Shown piece by piece: positions 26,336-34,298 of a stretch of DNA of 64,000 nt. The stretch is taken from contig CAVZBX010000001.1 of NCBI GenBank assembly GCA_963773655.1, positions 1,240,001 to 1,304,000 of the forward strand, written 5' to 3'. The notes under the pieces were generated by a model. The model made no database searches and was not told the origin of the DNA. It was given only the letters and a program-made list of their open reading frames with translations. Numbering within the stretch: the stretch's first letter is position 1; every line of letters starts with the position of its first letter. The DNA is from DASSQJ01 sp963773655 (GTDB lineage Bacteria; Actinomycetota; Actinomycetes; Actinomycetales; Dermatophilaceae). A program made the translations under genes and the position numbers.

Positions 26336-27472
26336 TCAGCGACGCTCGACGGCACGGGTCAGCGCCGCCTCGAGCTGCCGGGTGGTGTTCTCCCACGAGA
26401 AGGAGCGCGCGTGCCGGCGCGCGTTGTCGCCGTACTTCTCACGGAGGCGCTCGTCCGCGAGCAGCGTCGCGACATGGGCCGTCATCTGGCTGACGTCGTC
26501 GGCGAGCAGCCCGGTCTCGTCGTCCACGATCGACTCGGTCACCCCACCGGCGAAGGAGAAGGCCACGGAAGGGGTGCCGTGCAGCCCGGCCTCGACGATG
26601 GTCAGTCCCCATCCCTCCTTGTGCGAGGGCAGGAGGACGACCCAGGCGCGGGCCAGCAGGGTGCGCTTGGTGTGCTCGTCGACGAAACCGTGGAAGTGCA
26701 CCCGGTCCGCGACCCCACGACTGACGGCGTGGGCCCGGAGCTGGTCGTCCCAGTACCCGCCGCCCACGACGTCGAGGGTGAGCCCGGGGAACCGCTCGCC
26801 CAGGTCGGCCACCATGTCGATCGCGGTCTCGAAGTGCTTGTGCGGCACGAGGCGGCCCAGGACCATCAGGCTCGGCTGGACCGACCGGGAGACTCGCGCG
26901 TAGTCGTCGAGGTCGTGGGGGATGTCGTTGCCCGAGTAGGTGATGGCGATGCGGTCCCGGTCGACACCCAGCGTCACGAGGTCTTCCCGCGTGGCCTCGG
27001 ACACGGTGACGTACTGGCACCGTCGGTACACCAGCGGAGCCAGGCGGGACTCGACGAGCCAGCCGATCCGTCCGAGCAGGGGCCCGAAGATGATCGGCCA
27101 CTGGTCGCGGTGGACGTGGTGCACCAGGCTCACGACGGGCACGGGGCTGACGACGGGCGCCCAGAACGGCACGCCGTTGTGCACGTCGACGACGACGTCG
27201 ACGTCGTCGCGGACGGACCGGAGGTACTGCAGCCCGCGTAGGTAGCAGCCCAGTCGTCCGCCGCGACGGACGATCCGGACGTCGCCACGGTCCACCGACC
27301 GCGACGCGCCGGGGAACTCCGCGGAGAAGAGGGTGACCGTGTGGCCGCGTGCGGAGAGGAGCTGCGAGGTCCGCTCGACGTAGACCTCGGCGCCGCCCGC
27401 CTCCGGATGGTCCCCGTCGCGCCACGTGAGCACGAGGACGCGCAACGGCCGATCGGCCGGATCGTGTGCCAA
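26336..27472 (-). CDS. Family 4 glycosyltransferase (copy A)
   Basis: A 378-residue GT-B enzyme. The N-terminal domain has WRDGDHPEAGGAEVYVE, which binds the acceptor, and SLVHHVHRDQWP. The C-terminal domain has LMVLGRLVPHKHFETAI and the donor-binding HKEGWGLTIVEAGLHGTPSVA with the E-x7-E pattern. The start is taken as TTG at 27472, because GGGAGG (27479-27484) lies six bases upstream and no ATG or GTG is suitably placed. It is divergent from a methyltransferase gene, and a paralogous pair at 32395-34298 has the same layout. It should transfer a sugar from a nucleotide donor at the cytoplasmic face. Confidence 0.88.
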   Translation of the reverse strand: MAHDPADRPLRVLVLTWRDGDHPEAGGAEVYVERTSQLLSARGHTVTLFSAEFPGASRSVDRGDVRIVRRGGRLGCYLRGLQYLRSVRDDVDVVVDVHNGVPFWAPVVSPVPVVSLVHHVHRDQWPIIFGPLLGRIGWLVESRLAPLVYRRCQYVTVSEATREDLVTLGVDRDRIAITYSGNDIPHDLDDYARVSRSVQPSLMVLGRLVPHKHFETAIDMVADLGERFPGLTLDVVGGGYWDDQLRAHAVSRGVADRVHFHGFVDEHTKRTLLARAWVVLLPSHKEGWGLTIVEAGLHGTPSVAFSFAGGVTESIVDDETGLLADDVSQMTAHVATLLADERLREKYGDNARRHARSFSWENTTRQLEAALTRAVERR

Positions 27473-27517
27473 GGCGAGCCTCCCTCGTGGTCCAATGGTG
27501 CGCCCGCCGGACTGGGT

Positions 27518-27523
27518 TAGGGT
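27518..27523 (+). promoter_or_regulatory. -10 box of methyltransferase A (leaderless)
   Basis: TAGGGT ends six bases before the GTG at 27530. No Shine-Dalgarno sequence is present. Confidence 0.55.
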
Positions 27524-27529
27524 ACCCGC

Positions 27530-28405
27530 GTGGCGAGCCGAGCACGAGCGGACGCGCTCCCTCGGCCGTGTGAGGCGTGCGGCGGGAGCACGGCGCCCTG
27601 GACGCTGCGCCGTGGCGGCCGCCTCGACCGGTGCGCGAGCTGCGGGCACCTGCGCAGGTCGCTGTCCGAGGCTGCGGCGAACCACCGCGACCTGGCCTAC
27701 GGCGGTGACCCGTCGCTGGACGCGGTGCGGACACGGCTGACGTACCGGTGGCTGCGCGCCGCCGGCCGCCCCCGGTCGGTCTTCGAGATCGGCTTCGGCA
27801 GCGGCGCCCTGCTGCGACGCTTCCACGACGACGGCGCCACCATCGCGGGCGTCGACCCCCACCAGCTCGCCGTCGACGTCGACCCCGTGGTGGCCGAGCA
27901 CGCCGAGCTGTGGAACTGCGCCATCGAGGACGTCCCGGACGGCGCCGTCACCGTCGACCTCGTCGTCGGTGTCCATGTCATCGAGCACGTCGACGACCCG
28001 GTCGTGACGATGCGCAAGGCGGCGTCGTTCCTGGGCGACTCGGGCCACCTCGTCCTGCTGACGCCCGCGGGTGACTCGTGGGGTCCGAGCACCTTCGGCT
28101 CGGCGTGGTGGATGCTCGAGGACCCCACCCACGTCCGCTTCTTCACGACCGAGTCCCTCCGCCGGCTGGCCCACGACGCCGGCCTGGTCGACGTCCGGGT
28201 CGACCGGCTGGTCCTCGACAGCATCAGCGTCGACGTCGCCTCGGCCGTGCGCGCCTGGCGTCCACCCGGGCCCGCGGGAGCGTTGGCGAGCGGTGCGGTG
28301 CGCGGTGCGGCCCTGGCCACTGCACCGCTCGTGGCGGGCCTCCGGATCGCCGCCCCGCGGACGCGCCCCACCCTGCGCCTCACCGCACGGCGGGGACCGT
28401 GCTGA
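27530..28405 (+). CDS. Class I SAM methyltransferase with N-terminal zinc ribbon (copy A)
   Basis: A 291-residue methyltransferase. Residues 12-45 hold two CxxC-type pairs (CEACGG and CASCGH), a small zinc ribbon common before Methyltransf_23 domains that modify sugars. Motif I is VFEIGFGSGALLRRF, then AGVDPHQL, and VVGVHVIEHVDDP is the motif IV region. The SAW..LEDPTHVRFFT segment suggests a lipid- or sugar-linked substrate, which is unknown. The start is GTG at the leaderless spacing after TAGGGT. Its neighbours are the divergent GT4 copy A and the downstream heptose genes. Confidence 0.82.
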   Translation: MASRARADALPRPCEACGGSTAPWTLRRGGRLDRCASCGHLRRSLSEAAANHRDLAYGGDPSLDAVRTRLTYRWLRAAGRPRSVFEIGFGSGALLRRFHDDGATIAGVDPHQLAVDVDPVVAEHAELWNCAIEDVPDGAVTVDLVVGVHVIEHVDDPVVTMRKAASFLGDSGHLVLLTPAGDSWGPSTFGSAWWMLEDPTHVRFFTTESLRRLAHDAGLVDVRVDRLVLDSISVDVASAVRAWRPPGPAGALASGAVRGAALATAPLVAGLRIAAPRTRPTLRLTARRGPC

Positions 28406-28533
28406 GGCTGCGTCCGGGCCTGCGTCGCTCGGTCTCGGCCGTCCGCACGCCCGCGCTCCGGGCCCGGGTGACGGGGCGGCCCGTGGCCGAGTGCCCGTGA
28501 CGCATCCACCCGTGGGCGGCGCCCGGCATCCGG

Positions 28534-28539
28534 TACCGT
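28534..28539 (+). promoter_or_regulatory. -10 box before the heptose genes
   Basis: TACCGT fits TANNNT. A transcript from here would include GGAGGAGGAG (28553-28562) before the kinase start at 28578. Confidence 0.4.
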
Positions 28540-28577
28540 CGCCCTGCCGTCCGGAGGAGGAGACCCTGGCACACCCG

Positions 28578-29606
28578 ATGACGCACCGTGCGCGTGCGCC
28601 GCTGCGGATCAGCTTCGCCGGCGGGGGCACCGACGTCCCGCCCTACCCGGCGCGGGAGGGCGGCGCCGTCCTGTCCTCGACGATCGCCAGCTACGTGTAC
28701 GCCACGCTCCGTCCCCGCGGGGACGGCGTCGTCACGGTGCAGTCCCTGGACTACGGGGAGCAGGTCGACTTCGGCGTGTCCGAGCCGATCGTCCTCGACG
28801 GTCGGCTCGACCTCCCGAAGGCGGCGATTGCGCGAGTGCTCGGCTTCTCCGGTGCCCGGGCGTCGAGCGGGTTCGACCTGTTCCTCCACAGCGGCGCCCC
28901 CCCGGGCTCCGGGCTGGGGTCGTCCAGTGCCGTGGTCGTGGCGGTCCTCGCGCTGGTCGCCTCCCACCTCGGGGTGCACCTCGGACCCCACGAGCTCGCC
29001 GAGGTGGCGACGCACCTGGAGCGGGAGGACCTCCGGATCCCCGGCGGCCTCCAGGACCAGTACGCCGCGGCGTTCGGTGGCTTCAACTTCATGGAGTTCC
29101 ATGCCGAGCGGGTCGTCGTGTACCCGCTGCGCGTCCGCCCGGCCACCGTGCACGAGCTGGAGCACAACATGCTCCTCGCGTACACCGGCACGACACGGGT
29201 GAGCGACCACATCATCGAGGACCAGGTGCGGCGCTTCGAGACCGGCGACCCGGACTCGACCGCGGCGCTGCGTGCCCAGAAGGAGATCGCGCACGCCATG
29301 AAGGAGGCCCTGCTCCGCGACGAGGTCGCCACCTTCGGTGTGCTCCTCGGCGAGGCGTGGCGGGAGAAGCGGCGGATGTCGGACCGGATCGCGACACCGG
29401 TCATCGACGAGGCGGTCGACACCGCGTTGCGCAGCGGTGCGCTCGGGGCCAAGGTGACCGGAGCGGGCGGCGGGGGCCACATGATCTTCGTGTGCGAGTT
29501 CGAGCGCCGTCACGTCGTGGCGGAGCGGCTGATCGAGCTGGGCCTCGGGGTCTCGGAGTTCACCTTCAGCAAGGAGGGGGTGACGACGTGGAGGGTCCCG
29601 GGATGA
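28578..29606 (+). CDS. hddA: GHMP kinase, probably D-glycero-alpha-D-manno-heptose 7-phosphate kinase
   Basis: A 342-residue GHMP kinase. The N-terminus RAPLRISFAGGGTDVPPY is the mark of the HddA/fucokinase-like group, and the ATP loop PPGSGLGSSSAV lies at about residues 109-120. Motif 3 is KVTGAGGGGHMIFV near the C-terminus. HddA phosphorylates D-glycero-D-manno-heptose 7-phosphate at C1 on the way to GDP-heptose. The neighbouring gmhA, joined through an ATGA overlap, supports this role. ATG at 28578 is chosen; GGAGGAGGAG is somewhat distant (about 15 bases), and a CTG in frame at 28566 is closer to it, so the exact start is open. Confidence 0.85.
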   Translation: MTHRARAPLRISFAGGGTDVPPYPAREGGAVLSSTIASYVYATLRPRGDGVVTVQSLDYGEQVDFGVSEPIVLDGRLDLPKAAIARVLGFSGARASSGFDLFLHSGAPPGSGLGSSSAVVVAVLALVASHLGVHLGPHELAEVATHLEREDLRIPGGLQDQYAAAFGGFNFMEFHAERVVVYPLRVRPATVHELEHNMLLAYTGTTRVSDHIIEDQVRRFETGDPDSTAALRAQKEIAHAMKEALLRDEVATFGVLLGEAWREKRRMSDRIATPVIDEAVDTALRSGALGAKVTGAGGGGHMIFVCEFERRHVVAERLIELGLGVSEFTFSKEGVTTWRVPG

Positions 29607-30211
29607 GCGTTCCGGCGGCGGCCGAGCACGTCCGGCTCCGGCACGCCGAGGTGCTCGACGAGTGGGCTCGACTGGCGGTCGCGCTGCGCGAGCCCGCGCT
29701 CGTCGCCGCGGTCGACGCCGTGGGCGACGTGCTCGTCGGCTGCCTGGCGGCCGGTCACGGCATCCTCGTCGCGGGCAACGGGGGAAGTGCCGCGATGGCC
29801 TCGCACGTGGCCGCCGAGTTCGCGGGGCGCTGCGTCCGCGACCGACGTCCGCTCCCGGCGATGAGCCTCGTGGACTCCCCGACGGCCGTCACCGCCGTCG
29901 CGAACGACTTCGGGTTCGACGAGGTCTTCGCCCGGGGGGTGGCTGCACACGGCCGACCCGGCGACGTGCTCCTCGTCATGACGACCAGCGGCCGTTCACC
30001 GAACGTGCTGCGGGCGCTCCAGGTGGCGCGGGACCACGGGCTGGTGACCGTGGCGCTCACCGGAGGTGCTGGGGGCGCGACCCTCGCTCCGCTGGCAGAC
30101 CACGTCCTCGTCGCACCCGCCGACAGCACGCCGCGGATCCAGGAGGTCCACCTGGCCTGGACCCACGCGTGGAGCGAGGCGGTCGACCTGACGTGGGCCG
30201 ACCGGGGATGA
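29603..30211 (+). CDS. gmhA: Phosphoheptose isomerase (GmhA-type SIS protein)
   Basis: GmhA converts sedoheptulose 7-phosphate to D-glycero-D-manno-heptose 7-phosphate. The 202-residue protein has the phosphosugar loop GNGGSAAMASHVAAEFAGR (about residues 59-77), with the conserved His and Glu of the metal site. VANDFGFDEVFAR, GDVLLVMTTSGRSPNV and RIQEVHLAWTHAW, which supplies the conserved Gln and His, are all GmhA features rather than general SIS ones. Its ATG overlaps the kinase stop. The bisphosphate phosphatase GmhB, needed between HddA and HddC in the known pathway, was not found in the window. Confidence 0.9.
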   Translation: MSVPAAAEHVRLRHAEVLDEWARLAVALREPALVAAVDAVGDVLVGCLAAGHGILVAGNGGSAAMASHVAAEFAGRCVRDRRPLPAMSLVDSPTAVTAVANDFGFDEVFARGVAAHGRPGDVLLVMTTSGRSPNVLRALQVARDHGLVTVALTGGAGGATLAPLADHVLVAPADSTPRIQEVHLAWTHAWSEAVDLTWADRG

Positions 30212-30300
30212 GCGGGCCGGTCCCCGGCCGGCGCTCGGCGCCCACGCGGGCCACCCCGCCGTGGGACCACCGTGGGCCGACCACCGCCGCTGCGCGATGA
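30208..30300 (+). CDS. Possible micro-ORF (30 codons) coupled to gmhA
   Basis: ATG overlaps the gmhA stop (ATGA), and the frame ends in a TGA that overlaps the next ATG at 30297. The peptide is low-complexity, rich in Pro, Arg and Ala, and shows no homology signal. It is listed because it bridges two overlap junctions; it may simply be spacer. Confidence 0.2.
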   Translation: MSGPVPGRRSAPTRATPPWDHRGPTTAAAR

Positions 30301-30416
30301 TCGTGGACATGCCGTCCGACGTCGAACCGGCCGGGGCACTCGTGATGCGCGGTCTGCTCCTGGGTGAGGACGCCGCGGACCTCGCGTCCGCGGTCGACGC
30401 CCTCCTCTCGTCGTGA
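30297..30416 (+). CDS. Possible micro-ORF (39 codons) coupled to the GT-C gene
   Basis: A 39-residue frame with an amphipathic, acidic C-terminal half (LLLGEDAADLASAVDALLSS). Its TGA overlaps the GTG of the following gene (GTGA). The composition looks more protein-like than the frame before it. It could be a genuine small protein or the remnant tail of a lost gene. No family was recognised. Confidence 0.35.
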   Translation: MIVDMPSDVEPAGALVMRGLLLGEDAADLASAVDALLSS

Positions 30417-32204
30417 GCGTCGCCCCGGCCGGCCCGTCGCCGCCCGACCGGCCCGGCACCCGGGTCCGGGCGCCCGAGCTGGTCACCGCCACGGTCCTCG
30501 CCGTCCTCGTCCTCGGGCCGGCCCTGGGCCCCGGCGTGGTCCTCGCCTACGACCTCGTCTGGTCGCCCGATCCCCGCGTCACGCCCTTCGCGCTGGGCAT
30601 CGGGGGCCCCGCGCCACGGGCGGTGCCGAGCGACGCGGTCGTCGCCGTCATCGGCACGGTGATCACGGCGTCGCTCGCCCAGAAGGTGGTGCTCGCCGGG
30701 GTTCTCGTCCTCGCCGGCACCGGTGCGGCCCGTCTGGCCCGGGCGCTGCGCCCTGCCCTGCCCGCGTGGGCCGGAGCCGTCGCCGCGACCGCCGCGGTGT
30801 GGAACCCGTTCGTGCTCGAGCGTCTCGTCGTGGGGCACTGGACGGTGCTCCTGGGGTACGCCGCCACGCCCCACCTGCTCGTCGCCGCGGTGCGCTGCCG
30901 TGAACGCGGAGGGAGGGGGGTCCTTCCGGTCGCGGCTCCGGTGGCGCTCTGCGGGGTGGGTGGTGCCAACACGCTGCTCCTCGTGCTGCTGGCCGTCGTG
31001 CCGGTGCTGCTGTGGCCACGGCCTGCGGTGCGCGCGCTGCTGGTGACGCTCGCGGCGGCCGGTGGCGCAGCGGCCGCGTGGGTGGTCCCGTCGGTCGCCG
31101 CCGGGGTCACGTCGTCGGCAGTGGGTGCCGAGGTGTTCGCCCCTCGTGCCGACACCCCCTTCGGTGCCGCCCTCTCCCTGCTCGCCGGCGGTGGGTTCTG
31201 GAACCCCGCCACCCACGCCGGCGAACGCTCGTCATGGTTCCTCGCCGGGGCGGCCCTCGTCGTCGTCGTGCTCTCGCTCGACGCGGCCCTCCGCGCGGCC
31301 CGCGAACGAGGCCGGGCCGTCGTACGTCGTCCCCGCCGCTCTCGGCCTCGCGATGGCCCTGCTGGCGGTCATCGACCCCTTCGGGACGTGGACCGTCCTG
31401 GTGTCGGGCGTGCCCGGTGCCGGGCTGCTCCGCGACGCGCAGAAGCTCGTGGCCCCGCTCGTCGCCCTCGCGGCCGCGGGCGCCGGCGTGCTCGCCGTCC
31501 GCGTGGCCTCGGTGCGCGTCGTGCGCCCGGCCGGTACGGCCGTGGCGGTGCTCGTCGCCCTCGTCCCCGTCGTCACCCTGCCCTCGCTCGCCTGGGGTGC
31601 GGGGGGCCGGCTCTCCTCGACCGAGGTCCCGGCGGACCTGCGCTCGTCGGCCACCTCGCTGTCGGCGGCGCCGGCCGGCACCGTGGGGCTCCTCCCGTGG
31701 GGGCAGTACCGGCGCTATGCCTGGAACGGCGACCGGGTCTCGCTGACCCTCGTACCGCGGATGGTCGACCAGCGGGTCCTCTACGACGACGCCCTGCCCC
31801 TGACGACGGCGACCGTGCCGGGTGAGGACCCGGCGGCGGCCCGCGTGACCGCGGCCCTGGCGGCGGGGTCGGACCCCCTCCGGGCGCTGCGCGAGGAGGG
31901 TGCCCGCTACGTCGTCGTCGAGCGCCGGGCCGGCGGGCAGCCCGTGGAGGTGACGGTGCCCGCCGGCGCCGAGGTGCTCGCCGACGGCGCGTCCGTCCTG
32001 GTGCTGGACCTCGATCCCTCGGCGGGTCCGGACCCGTCCGTGACGGGTGTGGCTCCGGTGCTCGGGTGGGTGGTCACGGTCACCACGTTCCTCGCCGCCC
32101 TCGCGTGGGCGTCGCTCCACGGGCTGCGCCGGGTCCGATCGGCGTGGCGTCGTCGAAGACTGCTCCGTGGGAGCGGCTACCCGGTGGTAGAGTCCGCGCC
32201 ATGA
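30413..32204 (+). pseudogene. GT-C type membrane glycosyltransferase, frameshifted near 31313
   Basis: The first frame (from GTG 30413) encodes a membrane protein with a GT-C-like start, including acidic AYDLVWSPDPR in the first outer loop, and reads sensibly to about 31310. From there the coding signal moves to another frame, which continues with SYVVPAALGLAMALLAVID, LRDAQKLVAPLVAL and an exported domain to the TGA at 32204. Removing one C in GAGGCCGGGCCG restores a protein of about 597 residues, close in length to mycobacterial Rv0226c. With the indel the first frame ends at 31825. The rest shows no stop codons and normal codon use, so this is a very recent mutation or a sequence error. Its end overlaps the next ATG. 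Confidence 0.75.
32188..32193 (+). promoter_or_regulatory. -10 box of the DUF2613-like micro-gene
   Basis: TAGAGT lies inside the end of the GT-C gene and ends 7 bases before ATG 32201, the leaderless spacing seen elsewhere here. Confidence 0.4.
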
Positions 32205-32347
32205 ACCCGGGTGTCGCTGGCATGGTCTCCTTCGGTGTCGGCATCCTGCTTGCTGTGTTCGCCGTCATCGGCGGCGTGGGCGCCCTCACCGGTGGCTCGA
32301 ACCCGGAGACGGCGAGTGCCAACGTCGTCACCTACGACGCGGAGTAA
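32201..32347 (+). CDS. DUF2613-like single-helix micro-protein
   Basis: A 48-residue protein with one hydrophobic helix (VSFGVGILLAVFAVIGGVGAL) followed by a short polar exported tail (GGSNPETASANVVTYDAE). The shape matches DUF2613 proteins such as Rv0236A, encoded next to aftD in mycobacteria. The ATG overlaps the stop of the GT-C gene and also has its own -10 box. Its position beside GT-C genes suggests a small partner or stabiliser of such an enzyme; this is inference. Confidence 0.65.
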   Translation: MNPGVAGMVSFGVGILLAVFAVIGGVGALTGGSNPETASANVVTYDAE

Positions 32348-32394
32348 CCGCACCCGACCGCGGACCGCCCACGCCCCGCCTCCGGCCGGGCATC

Positions 32395-33498
32395 TCAGCG
32401 ACCGGCCTCGTCCTCGAGGACCTGCTCCCACGCCGTCACGGTGTCCGCCCAGCGGAAGCGGGTGACCCACCGACGCGACGCCTGGCCCATCCGGTGGCGG
32501 AGGTCGTCGTCGACGAGCAGCCGGCGCAGCGCCGCGGCGAAGGCCTCGGAGCAGGCTCCCTCGACGGGACCCTCCACGAGGAGACCGGTCTCCCCGTGGC
32601 GCACCGAGTCGGCCGGGCCGCCCGCGTCGCGGAACGCGACGGTCGGCGTGCCGTGGACTCCCGCCTCGACGACGACCAGTCCCCAGCCCTCCTTGAGGCT
32701 CGGAAGCGCGTGGACCCACGCGGAGGCCAGCAGCTGGTGCTTCTCGGCCTCGGAGACGTACCCGTGCAGCGTGACCGCGTCCTCGATGCCGAGCGCCGCC
32801 ACGTGGTCGCGCACGTGGGGCTCCCACCACCCGGACCCGACGACGTCGACGCGCAGGTCGGGCAGCTCCGGGAGGAGGGCCGCTGCCGCGGACAGGGCCA
32901 CCTCCACCCGCTTCTGGGGGACCAGTCGCCCGAGGACCACGAGCCGGGGGGTGGCGGAGCGGGGCGCGTCGCCGGCGATCGCGTCGGTGCCGTTGTGGAT
33001 GACCGTGATCCGCTCGCGGTCCACGCCGAGGTGCACGAGCTCGTCGCGGGTCGCCGCGCTGACCGTGACGTATCGGGTGCGCCGGTACACGGCAGGCCCG
33101 AGCCGGGACTCCACCCACCAGCCGGCGGCAGCGACCCGAGGCCCGAAGAGCACCGGCCACTGCTCCCGGTGAACGTGGTGGACGAGGTTGACGACCGGGG
33201 CGCGGGTGGCCAGCGGGGACAGGTACGGAACACCGTTCTGCACGTCGACGACGACGTCGGGCCTGGCCCCCGCGGTCGCGGCGAGCGCCCTGGGGTACAT
33301 CGAGTAGTGGCCGCCGCGGCGCACGTAGCGCACGCCGTCGACGACCTCCTCGGGCACCGCCCCGGGGTAGGCGGCGGTACGGAAGGTGACGTCGTGACCG
33401 CGGGCGGCGAGTCCGTGCGCCACGGTCACCAGATACCGCTCCGCCCCACCGGCCTCCGGGTGGTGCAGGTCGCGCCAGTTGTGGAGCAGGACGCGCAC
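32395..33498 (-). CDS. Family 4 glycosyltransferase (copy B)
   Basis: A 367-residue GT-B transferase clearly paralogous to copy A at 26336. The N-terminal domain has WRDLHHPEAGGAERYLV and NLVHHVHREQWP. The C-terminal domain has LVVLGRLVPQKRVEVAL and LKEGWGLVVVEAGVHGTPTVA. The family corresponds to Rv0225 of mycobacteria by context. GTG at 33498 is chosen, with GAGGTG about four bases upstream and an N-terminus (VRVLLHNWRD) aligned with copy A; a longer start at 33564 would add a basic, Pro-rich stretch over the divergent promoter. It is divergent from a methyltransferase gene 65 bases away. Confidence 0.9.
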   Translation of the reverse strand: MRVLLHNWRDLHHPEAGGAERYLVTVAHGLAARGHDVTFRTAAYPGAVPEEVVDGVRYVRRGGHYSMYPRALAATAGARPDVVVDVQNGVPYLSPLATRAPVVNLVHHVHREQWPVLFGPRVAAAGWWVESRLGPAVYRRTRYVTVSAATRDELVHLGVDRERITVIHNGTDAIAGDAPRSATPRLVVLGRLVPQKRVEVALSAAAALLPELPDLRVDVVGSGWWEPHVRDHVAALGIEDAVTLHGYVSEAEKHQLLASAWVHALPSLKEGWGLVVVEAGVHGTPTVAFRDAGGPADSVRHGETGLLVEGPVEGACSEAFAAALRRLLVDDDLRHRMGQASRRWVTRFRWADTVTAWEQVLEDEAGR

Positions 33499-33551
33499 GG
33501 AGCACCTCGTGGGTCGTCGGGGGCCGGGCCGACGGCGCCGGCGGTGCTGGC

Positions 33552-33557
33552 TACCAT
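33552..33557 (+). promoter_or_regulatory. -10 box of methyltransferase B (leaderless)
   Basis: TACCAT ends six bases before ATG 33564, in the short divergent gap to the GT4 gene. No Shine-Dalgarno sequence is seen. Confidence 0.55.
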
Positions 33558-33563
33558 GCCGCA

Positions 33564-34298
33564 ATGCGCCCGGAGCCGCCGAGAAGGTACCGCACCCTCG
33601 GTCGCTCGGTCCGGCTGTTCCGGTCCTTCCTCGTCGAGCAGACGGACCCGGAGCGCTTCTACACCGACCTCGCGGAGGACACCGTCAGGCTGGTCGCCGC
33701 GCACGAGCCGCTCACCGGTCGCACGCTCATCGACGTGGGGTCGGGGCAGCCGGCCTTCCCCGAGGCCTTCGCCGCGGCCGGCGCCCGGTACACCGGCGTC
33801 GACCTGGACCCCGGTGCCCTGCACCTCGTGGCCGGCGGTGGGGCCGTCCGAGCCCGAGCCGAGGCGCTGCCCGTCGCCGACGCCAGCGTCGACATCGTCG
33901 TCTCCAGCAACCTCATGGAGCACGTCACCACCCCGGGCGCGGTGGGAGCCGAGATGCTGCGCATCGCGCGGCCGGGCGGACTCGTCGTGATCTCCTACAC
34001 CGCGTGGGCCTCGCCCTGGGGAGGGCACGAGACGTCCCCCTGGCACTGGTTCGGCGGCGACTACGCGGCCCGTCGTTACGAGCGTCGCCACGGCCACCCT
34101 CCCAAGAACCGGTACGGCGAGTCGATGTACCCGACCCGCGTCGGTGACGGGTTGCGCTGGGCTCGCTCGCGCACCGACGCCACCCTGGTCGAGGCAGTGC
34201 CGCGCTACCACCCGCACTGGGCCCGCGGGGTCGTCGACGTGCCGGGACTGCGTGAGGTGGCCACGTGGAACCTCCTGCTCGTGCTGCGCCGTCGATGA
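33564..34298 (+). CDS. Class I SAM methyltransferase (Rv0224c-like, copy B)
   Basis: A 244-residue methyltransferase. Motif I is TLIDVGSGQPAFPEAF, then TGVDLDPG, and SVDIVVSSNLMEHVTTPGAV is the motif IV region. The conserved SYTAWASPWGGHETSPWHWFGG, followed by the basic YERRHGHPPKNRYGES, is characteristic of the actinobacterial family that sits beside GT4 and AftD genes. The target is unknown but is likely a glycan or its lipid carrier. It lacks the zinc ribbon of copy A. The TGA overlaps the ATG of the AftD-like gene (ATGA), so the two are co-translated. Confidence 0.85.
   Translation: MRPEPPRRYRTLGRSVRLFRSFLVEQTDPERFYTDLAEDTVRLVAAHEPLTGRTLIDVGSGQPAFPEAFAAAGARYTGVDLDPGALHLVAGGGAVRARAEALPVADASVDIVVSSNLMEHVTTPGAVGAEMLRIARPGGLVVISYTAWASPWGGHETSPWHWFGGDYAARRYERRHGHPPKNRYGESMYPTRVGDGLRWARSRTDATLVEAVPRYHPHWARGVVDVPGLREVATWNLLLVLRRR

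Noticed and set aside
28399..28500. 33-codon frame starting at GTG 28399 after methyltransferase A
   Set aside because: It is Arg-rich, lacks a ribosome-binding site and overlaps only by chance; no support beyond being open.
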